Position numbers and translations under genes: made by a program. DNA of 6,636 nt, from NCBI GenBank assembly GCA_001871755.1, contig MNXL01000039.1:1-6636 (forward strand), written 5' to 3'. Shown in pieces: positions 1 to 5,380 of this stretch; within the stretch, counting starts at the first letter, position 1; each line of letters starts with the position of its first letter. The notes beneath the pieces are model-generated. The model did not search any database, had not been told where the DNA came from, and saw only the letters and a list, made by a program, of their open reading frames with translations. This stretch comes from Anaerolineae bacterium CG2_30_64_16 (GTDB lineage Bacteria > Chloroflexota > Anaerolineae > CG2-30-64-16).

Positions 1-143
1 CGCTCGCCCATGCGCGCGTGATAGCGCGGCCGCACCAGCGGCTGCAGCGCATCTGCGATGTAGGTGATCAATCGCTGATGCACGTCCGGCCAGCGGCCGG
101 GCTCTTCCAGATAGGGATCCATGCCGGGGAATGGGCCAGGCAT
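1..143 (-). CDS. DUF4058 family protein, N-terminal fragment
   Basis: The reverse strand reads from an ATG at 143 out of the window, giving 47 complete codons. The product begins MPGPFPGMDPYLEEPGRWPD and continues with a histidine and an LI pair. An N-terminus of the form MP.PFPGMDPYLE..-.WPDVH..LI is the hallmark of DUF4058, a family of unknown function found in Cyanobacteria, Planctomycetes and Chloroflexota. A GAGG Shine-Dalgarno lies 9 nt upstream of the ATG, which supports this start. The gene follows asnS in the same direction with a gap of 71 bp, so it may be partly read through from asnS. I found no convincing promoter of its own. The remainder of the protein is outside the window, so its integrity cannot be judged, and no function should be assigned. 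Confidence 0.85.
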   Translation of the reverse strand, partial: MPGPFPGMDPYLEEPGRWPDVHQRLITYIADALQPLVRPRYHARMGE

Positions 144-183
144 TGCAGTGACCTCTGCTTGTGCGATACCTTACACTGTCAAA

Positions 184-197
184 CGTGATGCGTGAAC
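184..197. repeat. Two CGTGA-type heptads upstream of the DUF4058 gene
   Basis: CGTGATG is followed directly by CGTGAAC on the plus strand. The first unit is identical to a heptad in the asnS leader at 1604-1610. With only two units, one of them degenerate, this is the weakest of the three heptad sites. It also overlaps the hairpin that follows the asnS stop codon. Confidence 0.35.
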
Positions 198-212
198 GGC
201 AGTGCCGTTACG
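191..212 (-). terminator. Hairpin just past the asnS stop, possible weak terminator
   Basis: A perfect 6-bp stem (AACGGC/GCCGTT, 195-200 with 204-209) closes a 3-nt loop. It extends by three more pairs (191-193 with 210-212) across a single bulged G at 194. It begins 2 nt beyond the asnS TAA, the right place for a transcript-end structure. No T-run follows it on the transcribed strand, so it is not a classical intrinsic terminator. It could be a 3'-end stabilising hairpin instead. Confidence 0.35.
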
Positions 213-214
213 TT

Positions 215-1579
215 TTACGGATACAATCGGTTGAGCAGCCTTGGAAACGGCACGGTCTCCCGGATGTGATCGATCCCGCAGAGCCAGGCGACGGTGCGCT
301 CGACACCCAGCCCAAACCCACTGTGTGGCACCGAGCCGTAGCGGCGCAGGTCCACGTACCAGGCGTAGGCCTCGCGCGGAAGGTGATGCCGGTCGATGGC
401 GGCCAGGAGCAGGTCAGGGTCGCTCATCCGCTCGGAGCCACCGACGATCTCGCCGTAGCCCTCGGGCGCCAGCAGATCGCAGGAGCGGCACACCTCTGGC
501 CGGCCGGGTTCCGACTCCATGTAGAACGCCTTGACCTGGCTGGGGTAATGGTGCACGAACACCGGCTTGTCGAACAGGCTGGCCACGAAGGTCTCGTGCG
601 GCGCGCCAAAATCCTCACCCCAGGGCAGCGCCGGCAACGGCTCGTCGTTCGGCGGCACGGTGACGCCAGCCGCGGCGGCCGCGTTGATCCGCGTCACCGC
701 GTCGTCGTAGCTGATGCGCGGGAACGGCGGCACGACTTTCGCCAGGGTTGAGGTGTCACGCTCCAGCGCGGCCAGCTCGACCGCCCGCTTGCGCAGCGTC
801 GTTTGCACGATGTAACTGACGTATTGCTCCTCGATTTCGAGCAACTGCTCCAGGGTGCAGAAGGCGATCTCGGGCTCCACCATCCAGAATTCCTGGAGGT
901 GGCGGCGGGTCTTGCTCTTCTCCGCGCGGAAGGTCGGGCCAAAACAGTAGGTCTTCCCGACTGCGAAGATGTTCGCCTCGTTGTAGAGCTGGCCGGTTTG
1001 GGCGAGGAAAGCCGGCATGCCATGGTAGTCGGTCTGGAAAAGGGTGGTGGTGCCCTCCGCGGCCGCGGGGGTCAGGATTGGCGTGTCCACCAGGGTGAAG
1101 CCGTTGTCGTCCAGCCAGTCGCGGATCGCCTTGATGATGGTCGCGCGCACGCGCAAGATGGCCCACTGGCGGGTCGAGCGCAGCCACAAATGCCGGTTGT
1201 CCATCAGGAACTCGACGCCGTGTTCCTTGGGGCCGATGGGATATTCGGCCGACTCCTGGACCACCTCCAGATCCCGGACGTCGAGCTCGTAACCGCCGGG
1301 GAAGCCGGGTGCGCGCTGGTCCGCGCGCGCCACGCCGGTGACGATCAGCGAGGACTCCAGCGGCAGGCGCCTGGCGGCCTCGAACGCCTCGGCCGAGACG
1401 TTGCCCTTGAACACCACTGCCTGGATGATCCCGGAGCCGTCGCGCACGCGCAAGAACTGCAGCTTGCCCTTGCCGGTCTTGAGCTGGAGCCAGCCCTGGA
1501 TGATGACCTCTTGCCCGTCATAGCGGGCGATGTTTTCGATGCGGACAGATGCGGTGTAGCTTCCTGTGATGGGGGACAC
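215..1579 (-). CDS. asnS: Asparaginyl-tRNA synthetase (class II), GTG start
   Basis: This cytoplasmic enzyme ligates asparagine to tRNA-Asn using ATP. The product has 454 residues, normal for the family. An N-terminal OB-fold anticodon-binding domain (about residues 25-95) has the pattern IIQGWL, then a stretch ending FLRVRDGSG. The catalytic domain carries the class II signatures: a motif 1 helix region about 141-170, motif 2 FRAEKS at 217-222 followed by RRHLQEFWMVEPE, and motif 3 GFGLGVER at 421-428. The C-terminus RETVPFPRLLNRLYP and the WYVDLRRYGSVPHSG block match the Bacillus/Deinococcus-type AsnS rather than AspS. A GTG at 1579 has a GGAG 7 nt upstream. An in-frame ATG at 1621 exists, but it overlaps the predicted -10 element and would add 14 residues of leader repeat, so GTG is preferred. 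No key residue appears to be missing. Confidence 0.95.
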   Translation of the reverse strand: MSPITGSYTASVRIENIARYDGQEVIIQGWLQLKTGKGKLQFLRVRDGSGIIQAVVFKGNVSAEAFEAARRLPLESSLIVTGVARADQRAPGFPGGYELDVRDLEVVQESAEYPIGPKEHGVEFLMDNRHLWLRSTRQWAILRVRATIIKAIRDWLDDNGFTLVDTPILTPAAAEGTTTLFQTDYHGMPAFLAQTGQLYNEANIFAVGKTYCFGPTFRAEKSKTRRHLQEFWMVEPEIAFCTLEQLLEIEEQYVSYIVQTTLRKRAVELAALERDTSTLAKVVPPFPRISYDDAVTRINAAAAAGVTVPPNDEPLPALPWGEDFGAPHETFVASLFDKPVFVHHYPSQVKAFYMESEPGRPEVCRSCDLLAPEGYGEIVGGSERMSDPDLLLAAIDRHHLPREAYAWYVDLRRYGSVPHSGFGLGVERTVAWLCGIDHIRETVPFPRLLNRLYP

Positions 1580-1586
1580 GTGAATG

Positions 1587-1590
1587 CTCC
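1587..1590 (-). promoter_or_regulatory. asnS Shine-Dalgarno that fixes the GTG start
   Basis: GGAG on the minus strand lies 7 nt before the GTG at 1579, an ideal spacing. The first G of the motif comes immediately after the last heptad of the leader repeat. The in-frame ATG further upstream has no comparable site. Confidence 0.75.
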
Positions 1591-1610
1591 GTGATACGTA
1601 ATGCGTGATG
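1590..1610. repeat. Three tandem heptads in the asnS leader
   Basis: The plus strand reads CGTGATA, CGTAATG, CGTGATG with no gap. On the transcribed strand these occupy almost the whole short 5' leader between the predicted asnS transcription start (about 1605) and the ribosome binding site. Together with the heptads at 3469-3489 they fit CGTRNTG, apart from the final base of the first unit. Confidence 0.65.
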
Positions 1611-1611
1611 C

Positions 1612-1620
1612 ATTTTAGCA
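1612..1620 (-). promoter_or_regulatory. Extended -10 promoter of asnS
   Basis: The minus strand reads TGCTAAAAT, a TGn extended -10 followed by TAAAAT (1612-1617), one mismatch from TATAAT. A TTGATG lies 15 bp upstream and is at best a poor -35, so recognition would rest on the extended -10. The start would be near 1605, giving a leader of about 25 nt to the GTG. That leader is too short for a T-box or other large riboswitch. The surrounding sequence resembles one end of the repeat at 6152-6286. Confidence 0.6.
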
Positions 1621-1795
1621 TCCCGCTCAGACCATCAAAGAGAGGAGCGCTTCAAACGGGCTGATAGAGAAACTCCGCTGTTCTCGGCGCAGGGCCGGCA
1701 ATCAGGTCTACATGCTCATACAGGAACTCCGGCGCAAGGTCAGCCCCATTCGACCATTCGATGGTGCGGCCGGTCAAGTATACCTTTTTGAAGAG

Positions 1796-1887
1796 GTATC
1801 CTCTCAATAGATAGGGGCATCGCCATCACGTGCCTGGCACTTTTCGGAAGTGCCAGGCACGTTCGCCCCAGATTATTGAGAAGATAC
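1796..1887. mobile_element. 92-bp MITE-like element inside the DUF2442 gene
   Basis: The ends are imperfect 23-bp terminal inverted repeats (1796-1818 and 1865-1887) matching at 18 of 23 positions. Both begin GTATC and both contain TCTCAATA. The element is flanked directly by identical copies of TTGAAGAG at 1788-1795 and 1888-1895, an 8-bp target-site duplication. It encodes no transposase, so it would have been mobilised in trans. Its centre is a separate strong palindrome. The parent IS family cannot be named from the sequence; an 8-bp duplication is shared by several families. Confidence 0.85.
1828..1862. repeat. Perfect 15-bp palindrome (GTGCCTGGCAC type) at the MITE centre
   Basis: ACGTGCCTGGCACTT (1828-1842) and its exact reverse complement (1848-1862) flank a 5-nt loop. 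Each arm contains the smaller near-palindrome GTGCCTGGCAC. I recall similar GTGCCAGGCAC palindromes as interspersed repeats in other bacterial genomes, in the style of REP sequences, but I cannot verify this here. In the DUF2442 transcript it would form a very stable hairpin without a following U-run. Confidence 0.8.
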
Positions 1888-2064
1888 TTGAAGAGCTCCT
1901 TGTCGCGCAGCGGCTCGAACACCTCGCCGTACAACTCCGGTTCCAGATCCACGACACCCTGTGCACCGTCGTTGAACTTGAGCCTTAGCCTGTATCCCCC
2001 GACATACTCTACCGCTGTTACGTGCAGAAACATACTCCACCTCACTGGAAAGGCTCTATCCGCC

Positions 2065-2093
2065 AGTATACCATACCTCCGTCTGCCTGTCAC
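2065..2093 (-). promoter_or_regulatory. Near-consensus promoter of the DUF2442 gene
   Basis: The minus strand has GTGACA (2088-2093) as -35 and TATACT (2065-2070) as -10, each one mismatch from consensus, separated by exactly 17 bp. The predicted start near 2058 lies about 25 nt before the DUF2442 ATG. The -35 overlaps the TGA of the CorC-like gene. The promoter looks intact although the gene it drives is broken. Confidence 0.7.
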
Positions 2094-3421
2094 ACCCGCT
2101 CGACTCGCACGCGCTCGATCTTGGGGCCGGCCATCTGGAGCACGGTGAAGCGCAGGTCCTGATAGGCGATGACGTCGCCCGTGCGTGGGATGCGCCGGAT
2201 GAGGAAGAGCAGGAAACCGGCCACGGTCTCATAGTCGGGCGAGGTGGGCAGGGCGAGCCTCAGCGCCTCGTTCACCTCGTCGATCCGGCTTTGGGCATCG
2301 ATCTCGAAGATCCCACCGCCCACCGCGGCCACGGAGGGCGGCTCGGTCACCCATTCGTCGGTCAACCGGCCCACCACCTCCTCGGCCAGCTCTTCTGACG
2401 TCACCAGGCCGGCCGTGCCGCCGAACTCGTCGATCACGATGGCCATGTGGGTACGGTCGCGGCGCATCTCGTTGAACAGGTCGCCGATGTGGCGGCTTTC
2501 GGGCGCCACCAGCGCGGGCTGGATGACGTCCAGCTCGATCAGCGGGCGGTCCAGCGTGGCCGGATCGTCGACCAGGCGCGAGAGCACCTCCTTCATGCTG
2601 ATGACGCCGCAGATGTGGTCCAGGTCGTCCTCGTAGACGGGGAAGCGCGAGTGGCGAAAGTCCCTGAAGGTGTGTAGTAGCTCGTCGATCGTGGCGGTCC
2701 TTTCGACCGCGACGATGTCGGTGCGCGGGATCATGGCCTCGCGGACGAAGCGACTCCCGAACTCCATGGCGCGCAGCAGCATCCGCTGGTCGCTGTAGGG
2801 GATGACGCCCTCGGCCTGGCTCTCGCGCACGACCTCCTTCAGCTCCTCGACCGTGTGGATGCCGTGACCGCCGGTCTGCCCGCCCACGCCCAACACGCGC
2901 AGCACCAGCGCGGTGGAGTGATCCACCACCCACACCAGCGGCGCCGCGAGCCGGGCGAACAGCGTCATCGGTCGGGCGATCAACAGCGCGCTCTGCACGG
3001 GGAAGCGCAGCGCGATGGTCTTGGGGGTCTGCTCGCCCAGCACCATGTGAAGGAAGGAGAGCAGCAGCAAGACCAGGACGGTCGATAGGGCTGCGGAAAG
3101 CCCGGTCAGAAATGGCGCCCGCGCGAAGACCCGGTTGAGCATCGGCGACAACAGGTGTTTCAGCGGCTCCTCGGCCACGATGCCCAGCAGGATCGACGCG
3201 ACCGTGATGCCGAGTTGGGAGCCAGCGATCGCCCAGTCCGGGTCGTGCAACATGCGGGCCATCAGCCGGGCGCTGGCGTTGCCCTCTTCCGTCAGGCGCC
3301 CGATCTGGCCACGGCGGACCGTGACGATGGCGAACTCCACCGTCACAAAGAAGGCGTTCGCCAGGATGATCAATAGCCCGCCGATGATGGGCCAGAGAAG
3401 GTTGGGTTGGGTGGTTTCCAT
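2090..3421 (-). CDS. CNNM/CorC-type (hemolysin-family) DUF21-CBS membrane protein
   Basis: This 443-residue integral membrane protein has the full domain order of the CNNM/CorC/TlyC family. Residues 1-190 form a DUF21 domain with hydrophobic segments at about 9-30, 63-83, 103-128 and 141-176, including the conserved GEQTPKTIALRFP at 129-141. Two CBS domains follow: about 229-285, opening with MIPRTDIVAVE, and about 295-355, with DEFGGTAGLVTSEEL. A CorC_HlyC domain runs from about 368 to the end (GGGIFEIDAQSRIDEVNEAL, then YETVAGFLL). Family members have been linked to Mg2+/Co2+ export or homeostasis, and the CBS domains probably sense adenine nucleotides. The hemolysin name is historical. AAGGAG lies 8 nt before the ATG. 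The gene has its own promoter and is probably a separate unit from the corrinoid-activation genes 144 bp upstream. No defects are visible. The substrate is inferred from the family only. Confidence 0.93.
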   Translation of the reverse strand: METTQPNLLWPIIGGLLIILANAFFVTVEFAIVTVRRGQIGRLTEEGNASARLMARMLHDPDWAIAGSQLGITVASILLGIVAEEPLKHLLSPMLNRVFARAPFLTGLSAALSTVLVLLLLSFLHMVLGEQTPKTIALRFPVQSALLIARPMTLFARLAAPLVWVVDHSTALVLRVLGVGGQTGGHGIHTVEELKEVVRESQAEGVIPYSDQRMLLRAMEFGSRFVREAMIPRTDIVAVERTATIDELLHTFRDFRHSRFPVYEDDLDHICGVISMKEVLSRLVDDPATLDRPLIELDVIQPALVAPESRHIGDLFNEMRRDRTHMAIVIDEFGGTAGLVTSEELAEEVVGRLTDEWVTEPPSVAAVGGGIFEIDAQSRIDEVNEALRLALPTSPDYETVAGFLLFLIRRIPRTGDVIAYQDLRFTVLQMAGPKIERVRVERV

Positions 3422-3450
3422 GCTACTTGCTCCTTGAGAATTACGGGAGC

Positions 3451-3459
3451 ATTATACCA
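3451..3459 (-). promoter_or_regulatory. Extended -10 promoter of the CorC-like gene
   Basis: The minus strand reads TGGTATAAT, a perfect TATAAT (3451-3456) preceded by a TGn extension (3457-3459). No good -35 is seen at 17 bp (TACGCA). The -35 and spacer area is occupied by heptad repeats instead. Transcription would start near 3444, about 22 nt before the ATG. Confidence 0.72.
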
Positions 3460-3468
3460 GAGGTGGCG

Positions 3469-3489
3469 CGTACTGCGTATTGCGTGTTG
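3469..3489. repeat. Three tandem heptads upstream of the CorC-like gene
   Basis: The plus strand reads CGTACTG, CGTATTG, CGTGTTG with no gap, fitting CGTRNTG. They lie immediately upstream of the extended -10, covering where a -35 would be. They have the same orientation and period as the repeats in the asnS leader. Confidence 0.65.
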
Positions 3490-3565
3490 GCGAGGGCGAT
3501 GGCTTATCAGTCCTCTGATCTTGCATCACACACAGGAGGGAGAGGCCGAGATCAGGGTATGCCCA

Positions 3566-5380
3566 TCAGAAGTAGAGCGCCTTCATATACCTCTGGGTGA
3601 ATTGGGGATGGACGGTCAGCTCCACATATTGCACGCGGCGGGCGCCGGCCGCGGCCGCCGCGCGGCGCTCGGCCGAAACCAGCATCTGCCTGGCGCCGGC
3701 GCCGGCCGCGTTGCCCACCTGCTGAAACCGCTCCATCGGCAGATTGGGAAACATCCCCGTGCGGATGGCGCTTACCACGTCGATGTAGGCGCCGAACGCG
3801 CCGGCCACGATGAAAGCTTCGATCTCATCGTGGCTCACCCCCGCTTCGGCGAGCAGGATCTCCACGCCGGTGCGGATGGCCGCCTTGGCGAGTTGGATCT
3901 CGTTGATGTCCTTGCGCGTGACCACTATCGGGCGCTCATGGGCCGTGACCGCTGGGGTCGCCAGGGTGAACAGGAGCAGCCCATCGCCCATGCTGACCCC
4001 GGGCATCTCTGCCTGCAACGCCCCCCGCCGGTCGATGATGCCCGACCGCAGCATCTCGCTGACGGCGTCCAGGATCCCTGAGCCGCAAATGCCGACGGGC
4101 GGCTGGTTGCCGATAGTCTTCAGATGAACGCGGCCATCGATGATCTGGACTCGTTCGATGGCCCCCGGCGCGGCGCGCATCCCATCCCGGATATGGGCGC
4201 CTTCGAACGCGGGGCCAGACGCGCAGGAGCAGCTCCAAATGCGACCGCCCCGCGTCACGCTGACTTCTGTGTTGGTGCCGATGTCCAACGCTACCAGGGT
4301 CCGGTCCGTCTCGAGAACTTCCGTCGCCAGCGCCATCGCCACGTGGTCCGCGCCGACGTAACCCGCAATGTTCGGCGGCAGGTGGACGTAGGCGCCGGGC
4401 GCCAGCTCCAGCCCGACATCTCGCGCCCGGAGGTCCAGGGGTTCGCTGACGGCAGGCACGTACGGCGCGCGCCCCAACTGCGCCACCGGTAACCCCGCGA
4501 ACAGATGGTGCATGACAGTATTGCCGACCACCACTGCTTCGCACACCTGGCCACGTGATGCGCCGGCCTCTTCGCACAGAGCCGCCACCAGGTGGTTGAG
4601 CGTGTCCACCAGCCTGGCCTGGAGTGTCGTCCGGCCGTCGGTGTGCTCCAGGGTGTAGCTGATCCGGCTGACCACGTCCTCCCCGTAGGCGATCTGGGGA
4701 TTCATCGCGCCGGTCTTGGCCACAGTCCGGCCTGTCTCCAGTTCCACAAGATAAGCGGCCAGCTTCGTGGTGCCGATGTCCACCGCCAGCCCCAACAGCG
4801 GGGTGGCCGCCGGCAGGACGGCTACGACCTCGCCCCCACGCAAACCCAGCCGGGCTGTCCAGTGCTGGGTGCGCAGTCGGCCGGCAAGGCCGGTCAGGAT
4901 GGCGTGAGGAAAGACTGGCGGCGCATGCCCCGCGGCGATCAACGCATGGGCGACGCGGGTCGTGTCACTGCGCGGGTCGTCCAGGGTTGGCTCAGCGATG
5001 TTCAGGTCGACCGGGACCACCAGCGGGTCTGGGCGCACCGTCGTCTCCTGACCTTCCACCTGGAGCCGCTGTTGGGCCGCGAGCGATTCAGGGGGGATGT
5101 TCAGCTTGATGTCGCTCAACGGCCTGGCCTGACAGGCCAACCGGAAACCCGCGGCCAGTTCCTGGTCGCTCAACGCCTCTCGTTCGGCCGCCGTCGGGGG
5201 GTTGAGGTTGCCGGTGAGGACCTGGACCACACACCCGTAGCACCAGCCTTCGCCACCACAGAGCGTCACCAGCTCCACACCCGCGGCGCGCGCGGCGTCC
5301 AGCAACGTTTCGTCAGCCGCGATCTCAGCGCGGCGGCCGATCGGTTCCAGATCGATCCGGTAGATTTTCGAAGGATTCAT
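3566..5380 (-). CDS. [2Fe-2S] ferredoxin / ASKHA ATPase, RACo/RamA-type corrinoid protein activator
   Basis: RACo-type proteins use ATP hydrolysis to drive one-electron reduction of inactive Co(II) corrinoid proteins to Co(I), keeping corrinoid methyltransferases active. The product has 604 residues. An N-terminal ferredoxin domain (about 1-95) has Cys41, Cys47, Cys50 and Cys83 in the C-x5-C-x2-C...C plant-type [2Fe-2S] pattern. After a linker come ASKHA motifs: LAVDIGTTK at 198-206 (phosphate 1), VALDIGTNTE at 363-372, GICGSGILDAV at 430-440, and VAGAFGAYID at 525-534. The C-terminus NAAGAGARQML is also typical. The start chosen is the ATG at 5380, because it overlaps the preceding gene's TGA as ATGA, a translational-coupling arrangement. 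An in-frame ATG at 5419 would add 13 non-conserved residues. The partner gene looks like a MetH-activation-domain protein, which fits corrinoid handling. The methyltransferase and corrinoid protein it serves are not in the window. No key residue is missing. Confidence 0.92.
   Translation of the reverse strand: MNPSKIYRIDLEPIGRRAEIAADETLLDAARAAGVELVTLCGGEGWCYGCVVQVLTGNLNPPTAAEREALSDQELAAGFRLACQARPLSDIKLNIPPESLAAQQRLQVEGQETTVRPDPLVVPVDLNIAEPTLDDPRSDTTRVAHALIAAGHAPPVFPHAILTGLAGRLRTQHWTARLGLRGGEVVAVLPAATPLLGLAVDIGTTKLAAYLVELETGRTVAKTGAMNPQIAYGEDVVSRISYTLEHTDGRTTLQARLVDTLNHLVAALCEEAGASRGQVCEAVVVGNTVMHHLFAGLPVAQLGRAPYVPAVSEPLDLRARDVGLELAPGAYVHLPPNIAGYVGADHVAMALATEVLETDRTLVALDIGTNTEVSVTRGGRIWSCSCASGPAFEGAHIRDGMRAAPGAIERVQIIDGRVHLKTIGNQPPVGICGSGILDAVSEMLRSGIIDRRGALQAEMPGVSMGDGLLLFTLATPAVTAHERPIVVTRKDINEIQLAKAAIRTGVEILLAEAGVSHDEIEAFIVAGAFGAYIDVVSAIRTGMFPNLPMERFQQVGNAAGAGARQMLVSAERRAAAAAGARRVQYVELTVHPQFTQRYMKALYF
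5377..5380 (-). other. ATGA stop/start overlap coupling the corrinoid-activation pair
   Basis: The four minus-strand bases ATGA hold both the TGA ending the upstream gene (in its restored frame) and the ATG of the RACo-type gene. This supports coupled translation. It also shows independently that the upstream gene's true C-terminus lies in the shifted frame. Confidence 0.8.

Larger units (their letters stand above)
1652..2033 (-). pseudogene. DUF2442 domain protein gene interrupted by a MITE-like insertion
   Basis: The intact 5' part encodes MFLHVTAVEYVGGYRLRLKF and continues through VDLEPELYGEVFEPLRDKELF, the usual DUF2442 core. The usual C-terminal motif, here RTIEWSNGADLAPEFLYE, is present downstream in another frame and ends at a TGA at 1652. 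Between the halves lies a 92-bp element (1796-1887) plus an 8-bp duplication. Removing these 100 bp leaves 282 bp, exactly 94 codons, and joins the frames as KELFKKVYLTGRTIEW, giving a 93-residue protein. As it stands, translation from the ATG at 2033 would stop at 1740 after 97 residues with an element-encoded tail. A GAGG lies 6 nt before the ATG. DUF2442 proteins are often paired with DUF4160, in a toxin-antitoxin-like arrangement of uncertain role. No DUF4160 gene is visible here, which is compatible with a dispensable, decaying gene. Confidence 0.85.

Noticed and set aside
154..182. TTGACA-like -35 on the minus strand upstream of the DUF4058 gene
   Set aside because: The hexamer is good (TTGACA at 177-182), but at 16-18 bp spacing the -10 candidates, such as AGCAGA, are very poor.
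803..1594. Long open frame on the plus strand opposite asnS (263 codons), plus several others opposite the other genes
   Set aside because: These are GC-rich antisense shadows of well-supported genes. The translations are low-complexity, rich in Arg, Gly, Ala, Gln and His, with no recognisable domain.
1590..1610. Possible CRISPR or T-box at the asnS leader
   Set aside because: The units are 7 bp with no spacers, so this is not CRISPR. The leader from the predicted start is only about 25 nt, far too short for a T-box.
3490..3565. Terminator after the RACo-type gene
   Set aside because: Only a 7-bp pairing CTGATCT/AGATCAG with a loop of nearly 30 nt is visible, and there is no T-run. I do not consider it a supportable terminator.
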